Part shown: one piece after another, positions 1-9,175 of the stretch | How the letters are laid out: each line of letters starts with the position of its first letter | Position numbering within the stretch: position 1 is the stretch's first letter | Assembly (NCBI GenBank): GCA_002162795.1 | Contig: MAAY01000105.1 | Coordinates: forward strand, 1-62,794 | Length of the DNA stretch: 62,794 nt | Origin: Rhodobacterales bacterium 56_14_T64 | GTDB taxonomy: Bacteria; Pseudomonadota; Alphaproteobacteria; Rhodobacterales; Rhodobacteraceae | Reading direction: 5' to 3' | Made by a program: the position numbers and the translations under genes | Notes under the pieces: generated by a model | Database searches by the model: none | What the model was told of the DNA's origin: nothing | Seen by the model: only the letters and a program-made list of their open reading frames with translations

Positions 1-17
1 TATCTCGTCTTCTTCAT
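1..17 (-). CDS. 5' end of an unidentified gene leaving the window
   Basis: Reading leftwards, an ATG at 17-15 opens a frame beginning M-K-K-T-R that runs off the left edge. A strong ribosome binding site, GAGGAG at 29-24, sits 6 bases before it, which is why I accept this as a real start. Only five codons are visible, so no function can be given. Confidence 0.5.
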
Positions 18-29
18 CAAAATCTCCTC

Positions 30-414
30 AGTCATTCTTGCCGAGAAAATTCTACTTTCGCATCCCCTTAGTTCCGGGGGGGATTACCGGTATGCGCCGG
101 TGCCATGCGGGACTTTCCACTACCTCGGACGGACTTATCTGGACGAAACAGTTTCGGGTAGACCAAGAGCCGTGAAACCATTGAGGATCGCTGTGCGCAA
201 TCCATTCTCCGTCGCCCTCGACTTATCTGCGTCAGGGGACTTTGTTATAGTTTGACCAGTTCTCGGTTTTGTATGGCGTTGGTGTCCAGTTGCTCAGCCC
301 TTCCAGCCATCACCGAGTACTGCACGGTTAGGCAAGCCAACAGATCTCTACTAGACATTTTCAGGGATGTAAGGAAATCTATTATCAGTCAATTTTATTC
401 ATAAAGGATTTGCC
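30..414. other. gene-free stretch between two divergent genes
   Basis: This 385-base stretch separates the minus-strand gene at the left edge from the plus-strand gene at 415. I see no convincing reading frame. It holds two short symmetric sites, ACCGG/CCGGT (86-90 and 97-101) and CGAAAC-A-GTTTCG (144-156). Promoters for both flanking genes should lie here, but I cannot place them reliably. Confidence 0.5.
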
Positions 415-789
415 ATGTATTGGGTCAATAAATTTGCATTCGTTTCAGTTGTTGGTTTGGCTGCAGCCTGCGATAATTCGGGCGCAAACTACACGCCGGT
501 CATAGATGGGACAAGTAACCCGAACTACTCCTCTGACTTAGCTGAATGTCAAACGCTTGCAGCGTCAGGAGCCACGATCGATGGCCGAGCGGTCGGGTCG
601 GCGGCCACTGGTGCGGCAGTGGCGGGAGCGTCGTCGGTGATCTGGAACGGCAACAGCAGCAACGCTGGAGAGGCAGCAGCTATTGGGGCCTTAGCGGGAG
701 TAACATCGAGCGCGATCCGTAAAAATGCTGAACGAGAGAATATCGTCAAGAACTGTATGAGCGGGCGAGGTTACAACGTCTTAGGCTAG
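415..789 (+). CDS. small exported glycine/alanine-rich protein, possible lipoprotein
   Basis: A 124-residue protein of unknown function. The N-terminus is a hydrophobic export signal ending at Cys19 (GLAAAC). This resembles a lipobox but has Ala where Leu/Val/Ile is preferred at -3, so lipidation is uncertain. Residues about 60-102 are a small-residue stretch rich in Gly and Ala with regular G-x3-G/A spacing, as in glycine-zipper membrane proteins. Two further Cys (45 and 117) could form a disulfide in the periplasm. AAGGA about 7 bases before the ATG supports the start. It stands alone between a gene-free region and a terminator shared with ssb. The family is not recognised with certainty. 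Confidence 0.7.
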   Translation: MYWVNKFAFVSVVGLAAACDNSGANYTPVIDGTSNPNYSSDLAECQTLAASGATIDGRAVGSAATGAAVAGASSVIWNGNSSNAGEAAAIGALAGVTSSAIRKNAERENIVKNCMSGRGYNVLG

Positions 790-885
790 GTAGCGGGCTT
801 GAACCAGGTCTGATTGTGAGGATGGGCAGATGCGTAATTTTCAATGTCTAATGGTCAGCCATAAATCAATTTAACTTGCGCAACG

Positions 886-920
886 AAAAGGGCTGGCAAG
901 TGCCAGCCCTTTTGTTTCTA
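886..920. terminator. bidirectional intrinsic terminator
   Basis: A perfect 13-base inverted repeat (AAAAGGGCTGGCA, 2-base loop, TGCCAGCCCTTTT) lies between the convergent 415-789 gene and ssb. It is followed by T-rich sequence in both directions, so it can end both transcripts. Confidence 0.85.
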
Positions 921-964
921 TTAGTAATAATCGTTAAGAGTTTACATATGCGATTTGGTCAACC

Positions 965-1516
965 TCAGAACGGAATTTCGTCGTCATCGATGTTATGTGA
1001 CGAACCACCTTGCTGACCGCCGCCGCCAAAGTTACCACCGCCTCCTTGCGAGCCGCTGTCATAACCGCCGCCGCCGCCTCCGCCACTACCGCCGCCGAAG
1101 TTACCGCCGCCGCCACCACCGCCACCGTAGCTGTCACCACCAGAACCCTGGTCGCCACCTTCTCCACGGCCATCGAGCATGGTTAGTGTTGAGCCAAAGC
1201 CCTGCAGAACAACCTCGGTGGAATACCGGTCCTGGCCAGATTGATCCTGCCATTTGCGAGTCTGCAGCTGGCCTTCGATGTAAACCTTGGAGCCTTTGCG
1301 CAGGTATTGTTCGGCAACCCGTACCAAGCCTTCGCTAAAAATCGCCACCGAGTGCCATTCGGTTTTTTCGCGACGCTCTCCGGTGCTGCGATCTTTCCAG
1401 TTTTCTGAGGTGGCAATTCGCAGGTTACAAACCTTACCACCGTTCTGAAAACTGCGGACTTCGGGGTCGCGGCCCAGGTTTCCGATGAGAATAACTTTGT
1501 TGACTGAGCCGGCCAT
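965..1516 (-). CDS. ssb: single-stranded DNA-binding protein
   Basis: SSB coats single-stranded DNA during replication, recombination and repair, and recruits partner proteins through its C-terminal tip. The 183-residue protein has the family layout: an OB-fold of about 110 residues beginning [20 protein letters not shown], a flexible linker (about 115-172) made almost only of Gly with Ser, Tyr, Asn and Gln, and the acidic tip DDDEIPF that binds RecG, RecO, exonuclease I and others. The linker is encoded by a GGC/GGT-rich tract and is probably repeat-unstable. The gene is monocistronic, convergent with 415-789 and divergent from the transglycosylase at 1761. Confidence 0.98.
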   Translation of the reverse strand: MAGSVNKVILIGNLGRDPEVRSFQNGGKVCNLRIATSENWKDRSTGERREKTEWHSVAIFSEGLVRVAEQYLRKGSKVYIEGQLQTRKWQDQSGQDRYSTEVVLQGFGSTLTMLDGRGEGGDQGSGGDSYGGGGGGGGNFGGGSGGGGGGGYDSGSQGGGGNFGGGGQQGGSSHNIDDDEIPF

Positions 1517-1760
1517 GTGGGCGTGTCCTTATTGCTGTCTTTTTGTGGTGACGCGAATCTAATCACGCCTCTTGGTGAGGCACAGTATAGCCGGAGCGCT
1601 GGCGAGAAAAGCAGACATCTGTGGATGAACTTGTGTGAGTTCGCGAATACGACATTGCCTCGCTTTTCGGAACCGGCAAGGATTTGCCTGTGCGCTTTCA
1701 TTTTGAAACAGTTCCTATATATTGCGCACGAGGTGAGGAAACAGGGCAGGGTGGACTTAA

Positions 1761-2345
1761 ATGCGCAAGCTGGCTGTTGGCATAGTGTTGGCTTCTTTGT
1801 CCGTGGGACAAGGGGCCACTGCAGATATTTTTGGGACAAAAAGCCAGCGTAACTTGTTTGCGTCTCATGCGCGGGTGCTGGATGGACGCGCAGCAAGTCA
1901 GTATAATAACTCGGTTCGCTTGCAACCTCCCAGCATCTACACGCCGACAAAATGGGGCACCCTGCCATTCGACGGCAGTTATCGCGGTGAATATCTTGAT
2001 ATGGCTCGCTCGGCAGCGCGTCAGCATGGGGTGCCCGAAGATCTGTTCCTGCGTTTGGTTCAGCAAGAAAGCAATTGGAACCCTAATGCCAAGTCCCACA
2101 AAGGTGCTTTGGGACTGGCGCAGTTGATGCCGGCTACAGCGCGCGCACTTGGCGTTGATCCCAAAATACCTCAGCAAAACCTGGAGGGGGGCGCCCGGTA
2201 CTTGGCCAAACAGTACCGCAAGTTCGGGTCATGGAAACTGGCGCTTGCCGCGTATAACGCCGGCCCCAAAGCTGTTGAAAAGTATGGTGGCATTCCGCCG
2301 TACCGTGAGACACAGAATTACGTGAAGAAGATCTGGGGCAGCTGA
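1761..2345 (+). CDS. exported lytic transglycosylase (SLT domain)
   Basis: It cleaves the glycan strands of peptidoglycan in the periplasm, forming 1,6-anhydro-muramic ends. The 194-residue protein has a signal peptide (about 1-21, cleavage near ATA-D) and a C-terminal goose-lysozyme-like SLT domain from about 75. Family 1 motifs are intact: the catalytic Glu103 in [15 protein letters not shown] at 118-124 and AYNAGP at 164-169. It is shorter than Slt70 or MltC, so it is a minimal SLT enzyme. Upstream, TATATT near 1718-1723 could serve as a -10 element. The gene is divergent from ssb. The exact physiological role (turnover, division or secretion) cannot be read from sequence. Confidence 0.92.
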   Translation: MRKLAVGIVLASLSVGQGATADIFGTKSQRNLFASHARVLDGRAASQYNNSVRLQPPSIYTPTKWGTLPFDGSYRGEYLDMARSAARQHGVPEDLFLRLVQQESNWNPNAKSHKGALGLAQLMPATARALGVDPKIPQQNLEGGARYLAKQYRKFGSWKLALAAYNAGPKAVEKYGGIPPYRETQNYVKKIWGS

Positions 2346-2476
2346 ATTCCTAGCCACATCTTGCCGTGGCGTTAACCCAATGTTAGGGCCGCCTTAAATC
2401 CTCGTTAACGCCGCCTGCAAGACATTAATCCGCCTTTTTCTTAGTTAATATTGTTTAAAATTTTGGAGGAATAGCC

Positions 2477-2851
2477 ATGATCGCCAAGAGCTTTGACGAA
2501 CGCCTTGATCGCCTGCAGTGGCAGCCTAGCGCAGTACCAACACGCGAGATCGTGGATGGTGTTTTAGGTGCACGCCCAGCGGTGAACCTGCACGGGGCTC
2601 TGATGTCCTTGATTGGAGCGATACTGGGTATTCTGATTGGCGTCGGCCTAAAGGGAATGGTGATTCCTGGTACACCATGGGGGCCGGACAGTGGTCAGTT
2701 TGGAGTTCTCGTGGGCACTATTGCGTTAGCTGGTTTTAGCCTTTCTCTGCCCTTGGCAACTCTGGGTGCGCTTTGGCACCAGCGTAAACCTTGGCTGTTG
2801 CCACTGTCCGCGATGAACCTGCTGATGATCGTGGTTATTCTGTTAAGCTGA
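2477..2851 (+). CDS. small inner-membrane protein of unknown function
   Basis: I do not recognise the family. The 124-residue product has a soluble, charged N-terminus of about 35 residues followed by three hydrophobic segments (about 38-61, 76-97 and 102-123), with the short charged loop HQRKPW between the last two. This predicts an inner-membrane protein. A good ribosome binding site (GGAGGA, 2465-2470) lies 6 bases before the ATG. It stands alone between the transglycosylase and the peroxidase, on the same strand but with gaps of more than 120 bases, so it is probably its own unit. Confidence 0.75.
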   Translation: MIAKSFDERLDRLQWQPSAVPTREIVDGVLGARPAVNLHGALMSLIGAILGILIGVGLKGMVIPGTPWGPDSGQFGVLVGTIALAGFSLSLPLATLGALWHQRKPWLLPLSAMNLLMIVVILLS

Positions 2852-2981
2852 TCGGGGCATCGCCGCTTCGATGCAATTGCGGTCGCATATCTGACAAAAG
2901 AAATCAGAAATTGCGCTAAATCAAGGCCTGGCTTAGAGGTTTCCCGCAATTGGGGGGTATTCCCCGTGACCGGAGCCCGTG

Positions 2982-4118
2982 ATGATCAAATTTTCCAGTT
3001 TTGCCGCCGCCCTTATTGTGATCTGCACCGGCGTAGCTGCCGAACCACAGACCGCATTACGCGATCTAGGCGAGGCGCTGTTTTTTGACGAAAATCTATC
3101 GCTTGATCGCGGCCAATCCTGCGCCAGTTGCCATGACCCCGAATACGGGTTTGCAGATCCTAGGCGCTCCGCAGATGGAGCGTTTTCACTTGGCGATGAC
3201 GGAGTGTCGCTGGGCGACCGCAATGCCCCCAGCGCCGCTTATGCCGCTTTTGTGCCTAGCTTCCATCAGACCAAAGAGGGCGTCTGGGTTGGCGGCATGT
3301 TCTGGGACGGTCGCGCTTCGGGATTGGAAGAACAGGCGGGAGGGCCACCTCTAAACCCGATTGAAATGGGGATGCCTGACAGGCAATCGGTGGTGCAGAG
3401 ACTGCAGGAAAGCCCCGCGTATGTCGATGCATTCCAAACTCTGTTTGGGCCAGATATTTTTGACCAAACCGACGCAGCATTTGAGAGCATGACACAGGCC
3501 ATTGCCAGCTTTGAGCGCAGTGAAGTGTTTGCCCCATTTGACAGCAAATACGACCGGTTCCTGCGTGGCGAGGCAGAGCTAAGCCGCCAAGAGGAACTGG
3601 GTCGGCTGTTGTTCTTTTCCCAGCAATTCACCAACTGCAACCTGTGTCATCAGTTAAAAAGCAGCCCCATTGATCCGGCTGAGACTTTTAGCAATTATGA
3701 GCACCACAATATCGGTGTCCCGGAAAACCTGGCTGGTCACAGCCAGAATGGCGTTGCACTAGGAACCGTGGATGAGGGCTTGCTCAACAACCCGTTGGTG
3801 ACAGGGCTTGTACAGCGGGGGAAATTCAAGACGCCAACCCTGCGAAATGTAGCTGTGACTGGCCCTTATATGCACAACGGAGTGTTCCAGGAACTGCGCA
3901 CCGTGGTGTTGTTTTACAATCGGTACAATTCCTTGTCTGAGGCCCGCCAAATCAACCCCGAAACAGGCCAGCCGTTTGGGTCACCTGATGTCCCACACAG
4001 CCTGTCTGTCAAAGAGCTGACACATGGTCCTGCCTTGGATGATCAAAGAATTGATGCGCTGGTGGCGTTTCTAACAACCCTGACCGACCAACGCTACGAG
4101 CACCTATTAAAACCGTAG
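2982..4118 (+). CDS. di-haem cytochrome c peroxidase / MauG family protein
   Basis: This periplasmic family uses two covalently bound c-type haems to reduce hydrogen peroxide with electrons from cytochrome c, or in MauG relatives to oxidise protein residues. A signal peptide covers about residues 1-21. The two haem motifs are CASCH (47-51) and CNLCH (219-223). The C-terminal family block KTPTLRNVAVTGPYMHNG is present. The length of 378 residues fits bacterial CcpA-type enzymes. A GTG at 2979 is an alternative start; I prefer the ATG at 2982 because GGAG (2972-2975) is then 6 bases away. It has no operon partner. Peroxidase versus MauG-like activity cannot be settled without an alignment of the distal ligands. 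Confidence 0.9.
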   Translation: MIKFSSFAAALIVICTGVAAEPQTALRDLGEALFFDENLSLDRGQSCASCHDPEYGFADPRRSADGAFSLGDDGVSLGDRNAPSAAYAAFVPSFHQTKEGVWVGGMFWDGRASGLEEQAGGPPLNPIEMGMPDRQSVVQRLQESPAYVDAFQTLFGPDIFDQTDAAFESMTQAIASFERSEVFAPFDSKYDRFLRGEAELSRQEELGRLLFFSQQFTNCNLCHQLKSSPIDPAETFSNYEHHNIGVPENLAGHSQNGVALGTVDEGLLNNPLVTGLVQRGKFKTPTLRNVAVTGPYMHNGVFQELRTVVLFYNRYNSLSEARQINPETGQPFGSPDVPHSLSVKELTHGPALDDQRIDALVAFLTTLTDQRYEHLLKP

Positions 4119-4302
4119 CTCTTATAGGCGCATTCTTGAGCCAATAGGTCAAAATGCTTGGATTGGAAGGCTGCGGTTCTCTGGGCTCGCAGGTGCGCTG
4201 CTGGTTGAGTAAGTCCGAACAGTTTACCAACAATTCATCTTAACCATCTAAATTGATCCCGTCTCAAGACATGTTCGCAATCAATTTTGCTATGGATATC
4301 CT

Positions 4303-5739
4303 ATGTCAGCAATGCAGAAAATTCAATTTCCCACTGGTACTGGCGACATGCCTGACGAGATGGAGCAGTTTGCCAAAGTTGACGAACTTATTGCTACCCG
4401 TAAATTTGCCCCGGCCTTGAAACTATTGCTCAAGAAGCTAGAGGTTAAGGCAGATTGCATTGAAACGCTGGATCGGGCGACGATTTGTTATTTTGAGTTG
4501 GGGGACACGGCGACGGCTATTGCCTTGCTTCATTTCATCACGGAAAACTGGCCGAAGAAGGCTGTTTTTTGGGTGAAGATGGCCGAGATGATGCAATTTT
4601 CCGGGGACATGGATGGGGCTATCGCTAGCTTCCACCAAGCGCTGAAAGTCGATCCAAATCACGTTCTTGCACTTTTCAAGTTAAACCAACTACAGCCATT
4701 CAGACGGGAGTCCAAGCTGGTTGCCAGAATGCGAAAATTGGAAAAATCCGGAAAGCTCACGCCACGGGGGCAGGCCTTAGTCTCCACCACCCTTGGGCAG
4801 GTTGAGGCAAAATCGGGGCGTCATCAGGCCGCGTTTCGGCATTTTGCTCGCTCAAAATCAGCTAAGATTAGCAAGTTCGATTTTGAGCGTCTGAAAACGA
4901 ATGTGGATGATCAGGTTGCGCATTTTTGCCCCACTGGCGGCCAAAATGCGCCAAAGGGCATGCCGCGGATAATTTTTGTCTGCGGTTTACCACGATCCGG
5001 AACCACTCTGGTTGAAAAGATACTCAATTGCCACGACCAAGTCGCTACCGTGGGAGAGAGCTATGGTCTTGCCCAAACCACATCTTTGATCGAGCATCGA
5101 TTAGATCCGGGTCAGAATAGGTGGCAGTGGTTGGCGGGGAGGTCCGATGAAGAGATTGAAATCCTTCGGAAATATTACCTGAGTATTGCGTTCAAGGGGC
5201 TCCCGAATGAGCACGCAGTGGTGGTCGACAAGATGCCTCTGAACTGTCTTGATATCGGGGTTGCCCAGTTGCTGCTACCTGAGGCCAAGTTTGTTTTTAT
5301 GGTCCGCCATCCGCTGGACGTTGGATTGTCGAATTATTTCACCAACTTCCACGAAGGAAACGAATTTTCCGGACGATTGCCCTGGATCGGCCAAACAACC
5401 CGTGAAGTGTATCGTGCCGCCGAGGATTACAGTGACAAACTGGATGGGCAGATGCGTATGCAGTCATTTAGGGCTTTGGTTCAAAAGCCTGAGGAACAGA
5501 TCCGGTTGTTAATCGAACAAGTCGGGCTGCCATGGCAGGATGCCTGTTTGCACCCAGAGCTGAGTGAGGGAACCGTTCGGACGGCATCAACCCTTCAAGT
5601 TCGCAAGAAAATCAACGCCAAGGGCCTCGGGAAATGGAAAACCTATGAGAAACAGTTGCAGCCGCTAATCGATGCCTTAGGTGGGCATGATTGGCTTGAG
5701 CAGTGGCACAAATTGGATGAAGAGGTTGCGGGTCACTAA
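4303..5739 (+). CDS. TPR-repeat sulfotransferase
   Basis: The 478-residue protein joins N-terminal tetratricopeptide-like helices (about 25-190) to a PAPS-dependent sulfotransferase domain (about 220-475). The 5'-phosphosulfate loop is clear (GLPRSGTTLVEKIL, 228-241). A 3'-phosphate-binding segment of the type VRHPLDVGLSNYF lies near 335. Such enzymes move sulfate from PAPS to a hydroxyl or amino group, and the TPR part probably binds a protein or peptide acceptor. No signal peptide is visible, so it should be cytoplasmic. It ends 23 bases from the convergent ABC transporter gene, with no obvious terminator between. The acceptor is unknown and no glycan or exopolysaccharide genes are nearby. 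Confidence 0.88.
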   Translation: MSAMQKIQFPTGTGDMPDEMEQFAKVDELIATRKFAPALKLLLKKLEVKADCIETLDRATICYFELGDTATAIALLHFITENWPKKAVFWVKMAEMMQFSGDMDGAIASFHQALKVDPNHVLALFKLNQLQPFRRESKLVARMRKLEKSGKLTPRGQALVSTTLGQVEAKSGRHQAAFRHFARSKSAKISKFDFERLKTNVDDQVAHFCPTGGQNAPKGMPRIIFVCGLPRSGTTLVEKILNCHDQVATVGESYGLAQTTSLIEHRLDPGQNRWQWLAGRSDEEIEILRKYYLSIAFKGLPNEHAVVVDKMPLNCLDIGVAQLLLPEAKFVFMVRHPLDVGLSNYFTNFHEGNEFSGRLPWIGQTTREVYRAAEDYSDKLDGQMRMQSFRALVQKPEEQIRLLIEQVGLPWQDACLHPELSEGTVRTASTLQVRKKINAKGLGKWKTYEKQLQPLIDALGGHDWLEQWHKLDEEVAGH

Positions 5740-5762
5740 ACCCGCAGCCATCTATCGCGGTG

Positions 5763-7850
5763 TTATTCAGCGGCGATTTTGATAACCGGTTCCATTGTGG
5801 ACAGGATATCGTCTGCCAAGTGGCATTTGATCTGATGGCCTTCTGCCAGTTGCCGAACTGGCGGAACTTCACTGTCGCATAGACCATCCGGCACTTCGCC
5901 CTTCCACCGGCACCGGGTCTGGAACGGGCAACCAGAAGGAGGGTTCATCGCTGAGGGAATATCACCTTCGAGCACAATATGCGTCTTTTCGATCGAGGTG
6001 TCGGCGATCGGAACCGCTGACAATAGCGCCTCGGTATAGGGGTGATACGGGGGTGAGAACACCTGGTCTGTTTCGCCAATTTCGACAACATGGCCGAGAT
6101 ACATGACCATGACCCGATCTGACAAGTAGCGCACAATCGACAGATCATGGCTGATGAACAACAGCGTGGTCTTCTCGTTGCGCTGGATTTCCATCAGCAG
6201 ATCGGTCACCGCTGCTTGTACCGACACATCCAGTGCCGACACCGGCTCATCTGCCACCACAATACGGGCGCCGCCAGCAAAAGCCCGGGCGATGCCAACC
6301 CTTTGTTTTTGTCCACCTGACAATTGTCGTGGCATTCTGTCCGCAAAGGCACGTGGCAGTTTCACCAGATCCAGCAATTCAAGCGTCCGCTTTTTGCGGG
6401 CTGCATCTGTGTCACCAACACCAAAAATTTCCAGGGCCCGGACAATCTGCCGCCCTACAGTCATTGAGGGATTCAGAGTGTCAAACGGGTTTTGGAACAC
6501 CATTTGAATATCTGCTACGGTCTGAGTGTCGCGCTGTTCAATTGGAATTTGTTCGATGTTGCTGCCGTCCAACAGGATCTCACCCTCAGTGGCGGTCTCC
6601 AGCCCCATCAGAACCTTGGCAAAGGTGGATTTTCCGCAGCCAGACTCACCAACAATGGCGAGTGTCTCGGATTCGCGGGCCTCGAAACTTAGGGTTTCGT
6701 TGGCTTTAACAACCTTGGTTTCCCCGCCACCAAACAAAGCATTGGCAGCGACCTCATAGTACTTCTTTAGGTTGTCAATTTTCAGGACCACCTTGCCAAC
6801 TTTGGCCTTTTCTTTTTGTTCTCCGACAATAATCGGCGCGTTCCAGTCGATCTCCTGAAACTTCAGACAGCGACTTTGATGCCGATCATTGCCCGGCACA
6901 GATTCCATCGAAATATCCTGAGCGTCACAGCGGCCTTGTTCGAAATAGTCACAGCGCGGCCCAAAGTTGCAGCCCGGTGGCCGCTCGTGCGGAAGTGGGA
7001 AATTGCCCGGTATCGCTACCAGTGGGTGGCTGTTCTTATCCGCTCCAGGTAGCGGGATTGAGCGAAACAGCGCCTGAGTATAGGGGTGCTGCATATCGTC
7101 AAACACTTCTTTGATCGAACCGCGCTCTACCGCTTCGCCGGAGTACATCACGCAAAGACGGTCACAAGTGTCCAAAATTAATCCAAGATTGTGACTGATG
7201 AACAGCATCGAAGTGCCGTATTTTTTGCCCAGGTCGCGAACCAGTTCCACCACTGCGGCCTCGACGGTTACGTCCAGCGCAGTCGTGGGTTCATCCAGGA
7301 TCAGCAGCGACGGTTTGGACATCAGCGCCATGGCGATCACGATACGCTGCTGCTGGCCGCCTGACAGTTGGTGCGGGAATGAATTCAACATCCGTTCGGG
7401 ATCTGGCAGACGCACGTCCGTCACCACTTCCAATGCGCGGGCATAGGCCTCATTCTTGCTGACGCCCTCGTGGATCATCGGAACTTCCATCAGCTGCTTG
7501 CCGATTTTCATCGCCGGGTTCAACGAGGCCATCGGTTCCTGATAGATCATCGCAATCTCGTTGCCGCGAATGTCGCGTAACTCTTCGGGACTCATCTCAG
7601 CCAAGTCTCGGCCTTTGAACTTGATACTGCCACCAACCACTTGACCGTTTTTGCCCAGATCCTGCATCACGCCCAGCGCAACGGTGGATTTACCACAGCC
7701 AGACTCGCCGACCAGTCCCACGGCCTCGCCCGGCATAACTGAAACCGAGAAATCCATCACAGCCGGAATTTCCTGCAGCCTGGTGAAAAACGAAATCGAC
7801 AGCTTGTCGATCTCGAGGATCGGGCCGTCATATTCTGCCATCTTGCTCAT
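5763..7850 (-). CDS. peptide-type ABC importer, fused double ATPase
   Basis: This is the energy-coupling subunit of the importer encoded at 5763-12089. The 695-residue protein fuses two Dpp/Opp-type ATPase domains, equivalent to DppD plus DppF. Each has Walker A (GESGCGKS at 48-55 and near 405), an ABC signature (LSGGQQQR, LSGGQKQR) and Walker B (LILDEPTTALD, VVADEPVSALD). Both halves keep the oligopeptide-type C-terminal extension with clustered Cys (for example PPGCNFGPRCDYFEQGRC), which in relatives can hold an iron-sulfur cluster. It is the last gene of the operon and is separated from the permease by a 94-base gap with a strong hairpin. The substrate is not determinable from this subunit. 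Confidence 0.95.
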   Translation of the reverse strand: MSKMAEYDGPILEIDKLSISFFTRLQEIPAVMDFSVSVMPGEAVGLVGESGCGKSTVALGVMQDLGKNGQVVGGSIKFKGRDLAEMSPEELRDIRGNEIAMIYQEPMASLNPAMKIGKQLMEVPMIHEGVSKNEAYARALEVVTDVRLPDPERMLNSFPHQLSGGQQQRIVIAMALMSKPSLLILDEPTTALDVTVEAAVVELVRDLGKKYGTSMLFISHNLGLILDTCDRLCVMYSGEAVERGSIKEVFDDMQHPYTQALFRSIPLPGADKNSHPLVAIPGNFPLPHERPPGCNFGPRCDYFEQGRCDAQDISMESVPGNDRHQSRCLKFQEIDWNAPIIVGEQKEKAKVGKVVLKIDNLKKYYEVAANALFGGGETKVVKANETLSFEARESETLAIVGESGCGKSTFAKVLMGLETATEGEILLDGSNIEQIPIEQRDTQTVADIQMVFQNPFDTLNPSMTVGRQIVRALEIFGVGDTDAARKKRTLELLDLVKLPRAFADRMPRQLSGGQKQRVGIARAFAGGARIVVADEPVSALDVSVQAAVTDLLMEIQRNEKTTLLFISHDLSIVRYLSDRVMVMYLGHVVEIGETDQVFSPPYHPYTEALLSAVPIADTSIEKTHIVLEGDIPSAMNPPSGCPFQTRCRWKGEVPDGLCDSEVPPVRQLAEGHQIKCHLADDILSTMEPVIKIAAE

Positions 7851-7913
7851 CTGTCATCTCCCCGCTGATGTTCAGGACACGAGGTCCGTTCATCTGGCTA
7901 AAAATATCCCGAG

Positions 7914-7938
7914 GGTCTGGGGGGCAGCCCCCCAGACC
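7914..7938. repeat. perfect 11-bp intercistronic hairpin
   Basis: An exact inverted repeat (GGTCTGGGGGG, loop CAG, CCCCCCAGACC) sits 6 bases beyond the permease stop codon, preceded on the plus strand by AAAATATCCCGAG. No T-tract follows it in the direction of transcription, so it looks more like an mRNA-stabilising or processing hairpin, or a dispersed short palindromic element, than a terminator. Confidence 0.7.
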
Positions 7939-7944
7939 AATGCC

Positions 7945-9162
7945 TTAATCCTTAAGGCTTTCTTCGCGCAGACCATCGGCCAGCAGGTTCAATCCCAAGA
8001 CCAGGCTAAGCAATGCAAGCGCAGGTGGCAGGGCAGGGTGCAGGTAGATCGACAACAGCTTGCGACCGTCGTTGATAGTGCTCCCCCAATCCGGGCTTTC
8101 GGGTGCCAGTCCCAGCCCAAAGAACCCCAGGGTCCCTAGCAGGATGGTTGTATAGCCGATGCGCAGACAGAAATCGACGATCAGTGGTCCACGCGCATTG
8201 GGCAGGATTTCCCACAGCATGATGTACCAGGACCCCTCGCCACGGGTTTGGGCTGCGGCCACATAATCGCGTGTTTTAATATCCATGGTCAGGCCGCGCA
8301 CGATGCGGAACACTGTGGGTGAGTTGACAAACACCACCGAGACAAACACCACCAAAAGACCAGAGTCGATATCAAAGAAGTCGAGCACTTTGGGCAGGCC
8401 AGGGATATAATATTCGGGCGTTTTGATCAGATAGCCACCGCTGGACACCAGCTGCAGATACATCCACGTGGCAAATCCCAACACTCCAATCAACAGCGGC
8501 GTGCGCAGCTTTGGTCGGGTGTGGAACCGGGAATTCAGCAATACTGCCAAAAAGATGATCGGGAAGACAAACAACACGATGGCCATATAGTTAGGCACCC
8601 CGGTTGCGACGATTTCCGGCGTCACCAAAAGGTAGAACAGCAGGATCACCGGGAAGGCCAGGATCAGGTTGGCCAAGAAGGACAAAAGGGTGTCGAGCTT
8701 GCCGCCGAAGTATCCGGCTGGAAGGCCAAGAGTGATCCCAACCATAAAGGCAAAGATTGCAGCCAGCGGCGCAATCTTGATGACTTCCCAGGCGCCTTTG
8801 ATCAGGCGACTGAATACATCGCGCGCCAGATTGTCGCCGCCGAGAAGATACCAGGCATATTCGCCCTCTTCGGCGCCGCGCATGGGCGTTCCGGGCACCT
8901 TGTTCTTCATTCCGGAAACCTGGGCTAATACGTCAGGGTGGGTGACGATCATATCCATCGCCCCATAGACGCCGGTGAATACCCAGAACATCACCAGGCC
9001 AAATCCAATCATTCCGATTGGACTGTCAAACAGTTTCCCATAAAGGCCCAACCGACGCTTAAAGGCGATCGACATTGTATAGAGTAAGATAAGTGAAATC
9101 CAAACCGGTGACAGTTGCACCAGAATGCGGGTGATGATCTCAAACGTGCTGAGAGGTTCCAT
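7945..9162 (-). CDS. peptide-type ABC importer permease (DppC-like)
   Basis: One of the two membrane subunits of the importer. The 405-residue protein has about six or seven hydrophobic segments. Near its C-terminus it has the conserved permease loop that contacts the ATPase (RDYVAAAQTRGEGSWYIMLW). It is longer than E. coli DppC (300) because of an N-terminal extension with an extra helix and a long periplasmic loop (about 75-120). I start it at 9162 (MEPLSTFEII) rather than at an in-frame upstream codon, because GGGAGGA lies 6-7 bases before this ATG. It follows the other permease with a 13-base gap, so the two are translated together. Confidence 0.93.
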   Translation of the reverse strand: MEPLSTFEIITRILVQLSPVWISLILLYTMSIAFKRRLGLYGKLFDSPIGMIGFGLVMFWVFTGVYGAMDMIVTHPDVLAQVSGMKNKVPGTPMRGAEEGEYAWYLLGGDNLARDVFSRLIKGAWEVIKIAPLAAIFAFMVGITLGLPAGYFGGKLDTLLSFLANLILAFPVILLFYLLVTPEIVATGVPNYMAIVLFVFPIIFLAVLLNSRFHTRPKLRTPLLIGVLGFATWMYLQLVSSGGYLIKTPEYYIPGLPKVLDFFDIDSGLLVVFVSVVFVNSPTVFRIVRGLTMDIKTRDYVAAAQTRGEGSWYIMLWEILPNARGPLIVDFCLRIGYTTILLGTLGFFGLGLAPESPDWGSTINDGRKLLSIYLHPALPPALALLSLVLGLNLLADGLREESLKD

Positions 9163-9175
9163 TGCTCTTCCTCCC

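Noticed and set aside
934-1173. Ala/Val-rich frame on the minus strand over the ssb linker
   Set aside because: Shadow of the repetitive Gly codons of ssb.
1183-1968. Long minus-strand frame overlapping ssb and the transglycosylase
   Set aside because: Out of frame with two well-supported genes and no protein-like composition.
8521-8968. Plus-strand frames opposite the permease gene
   Set aside because: Antisense to a well-supported gene; the composition is that of translated reverse-complement membrane codons.
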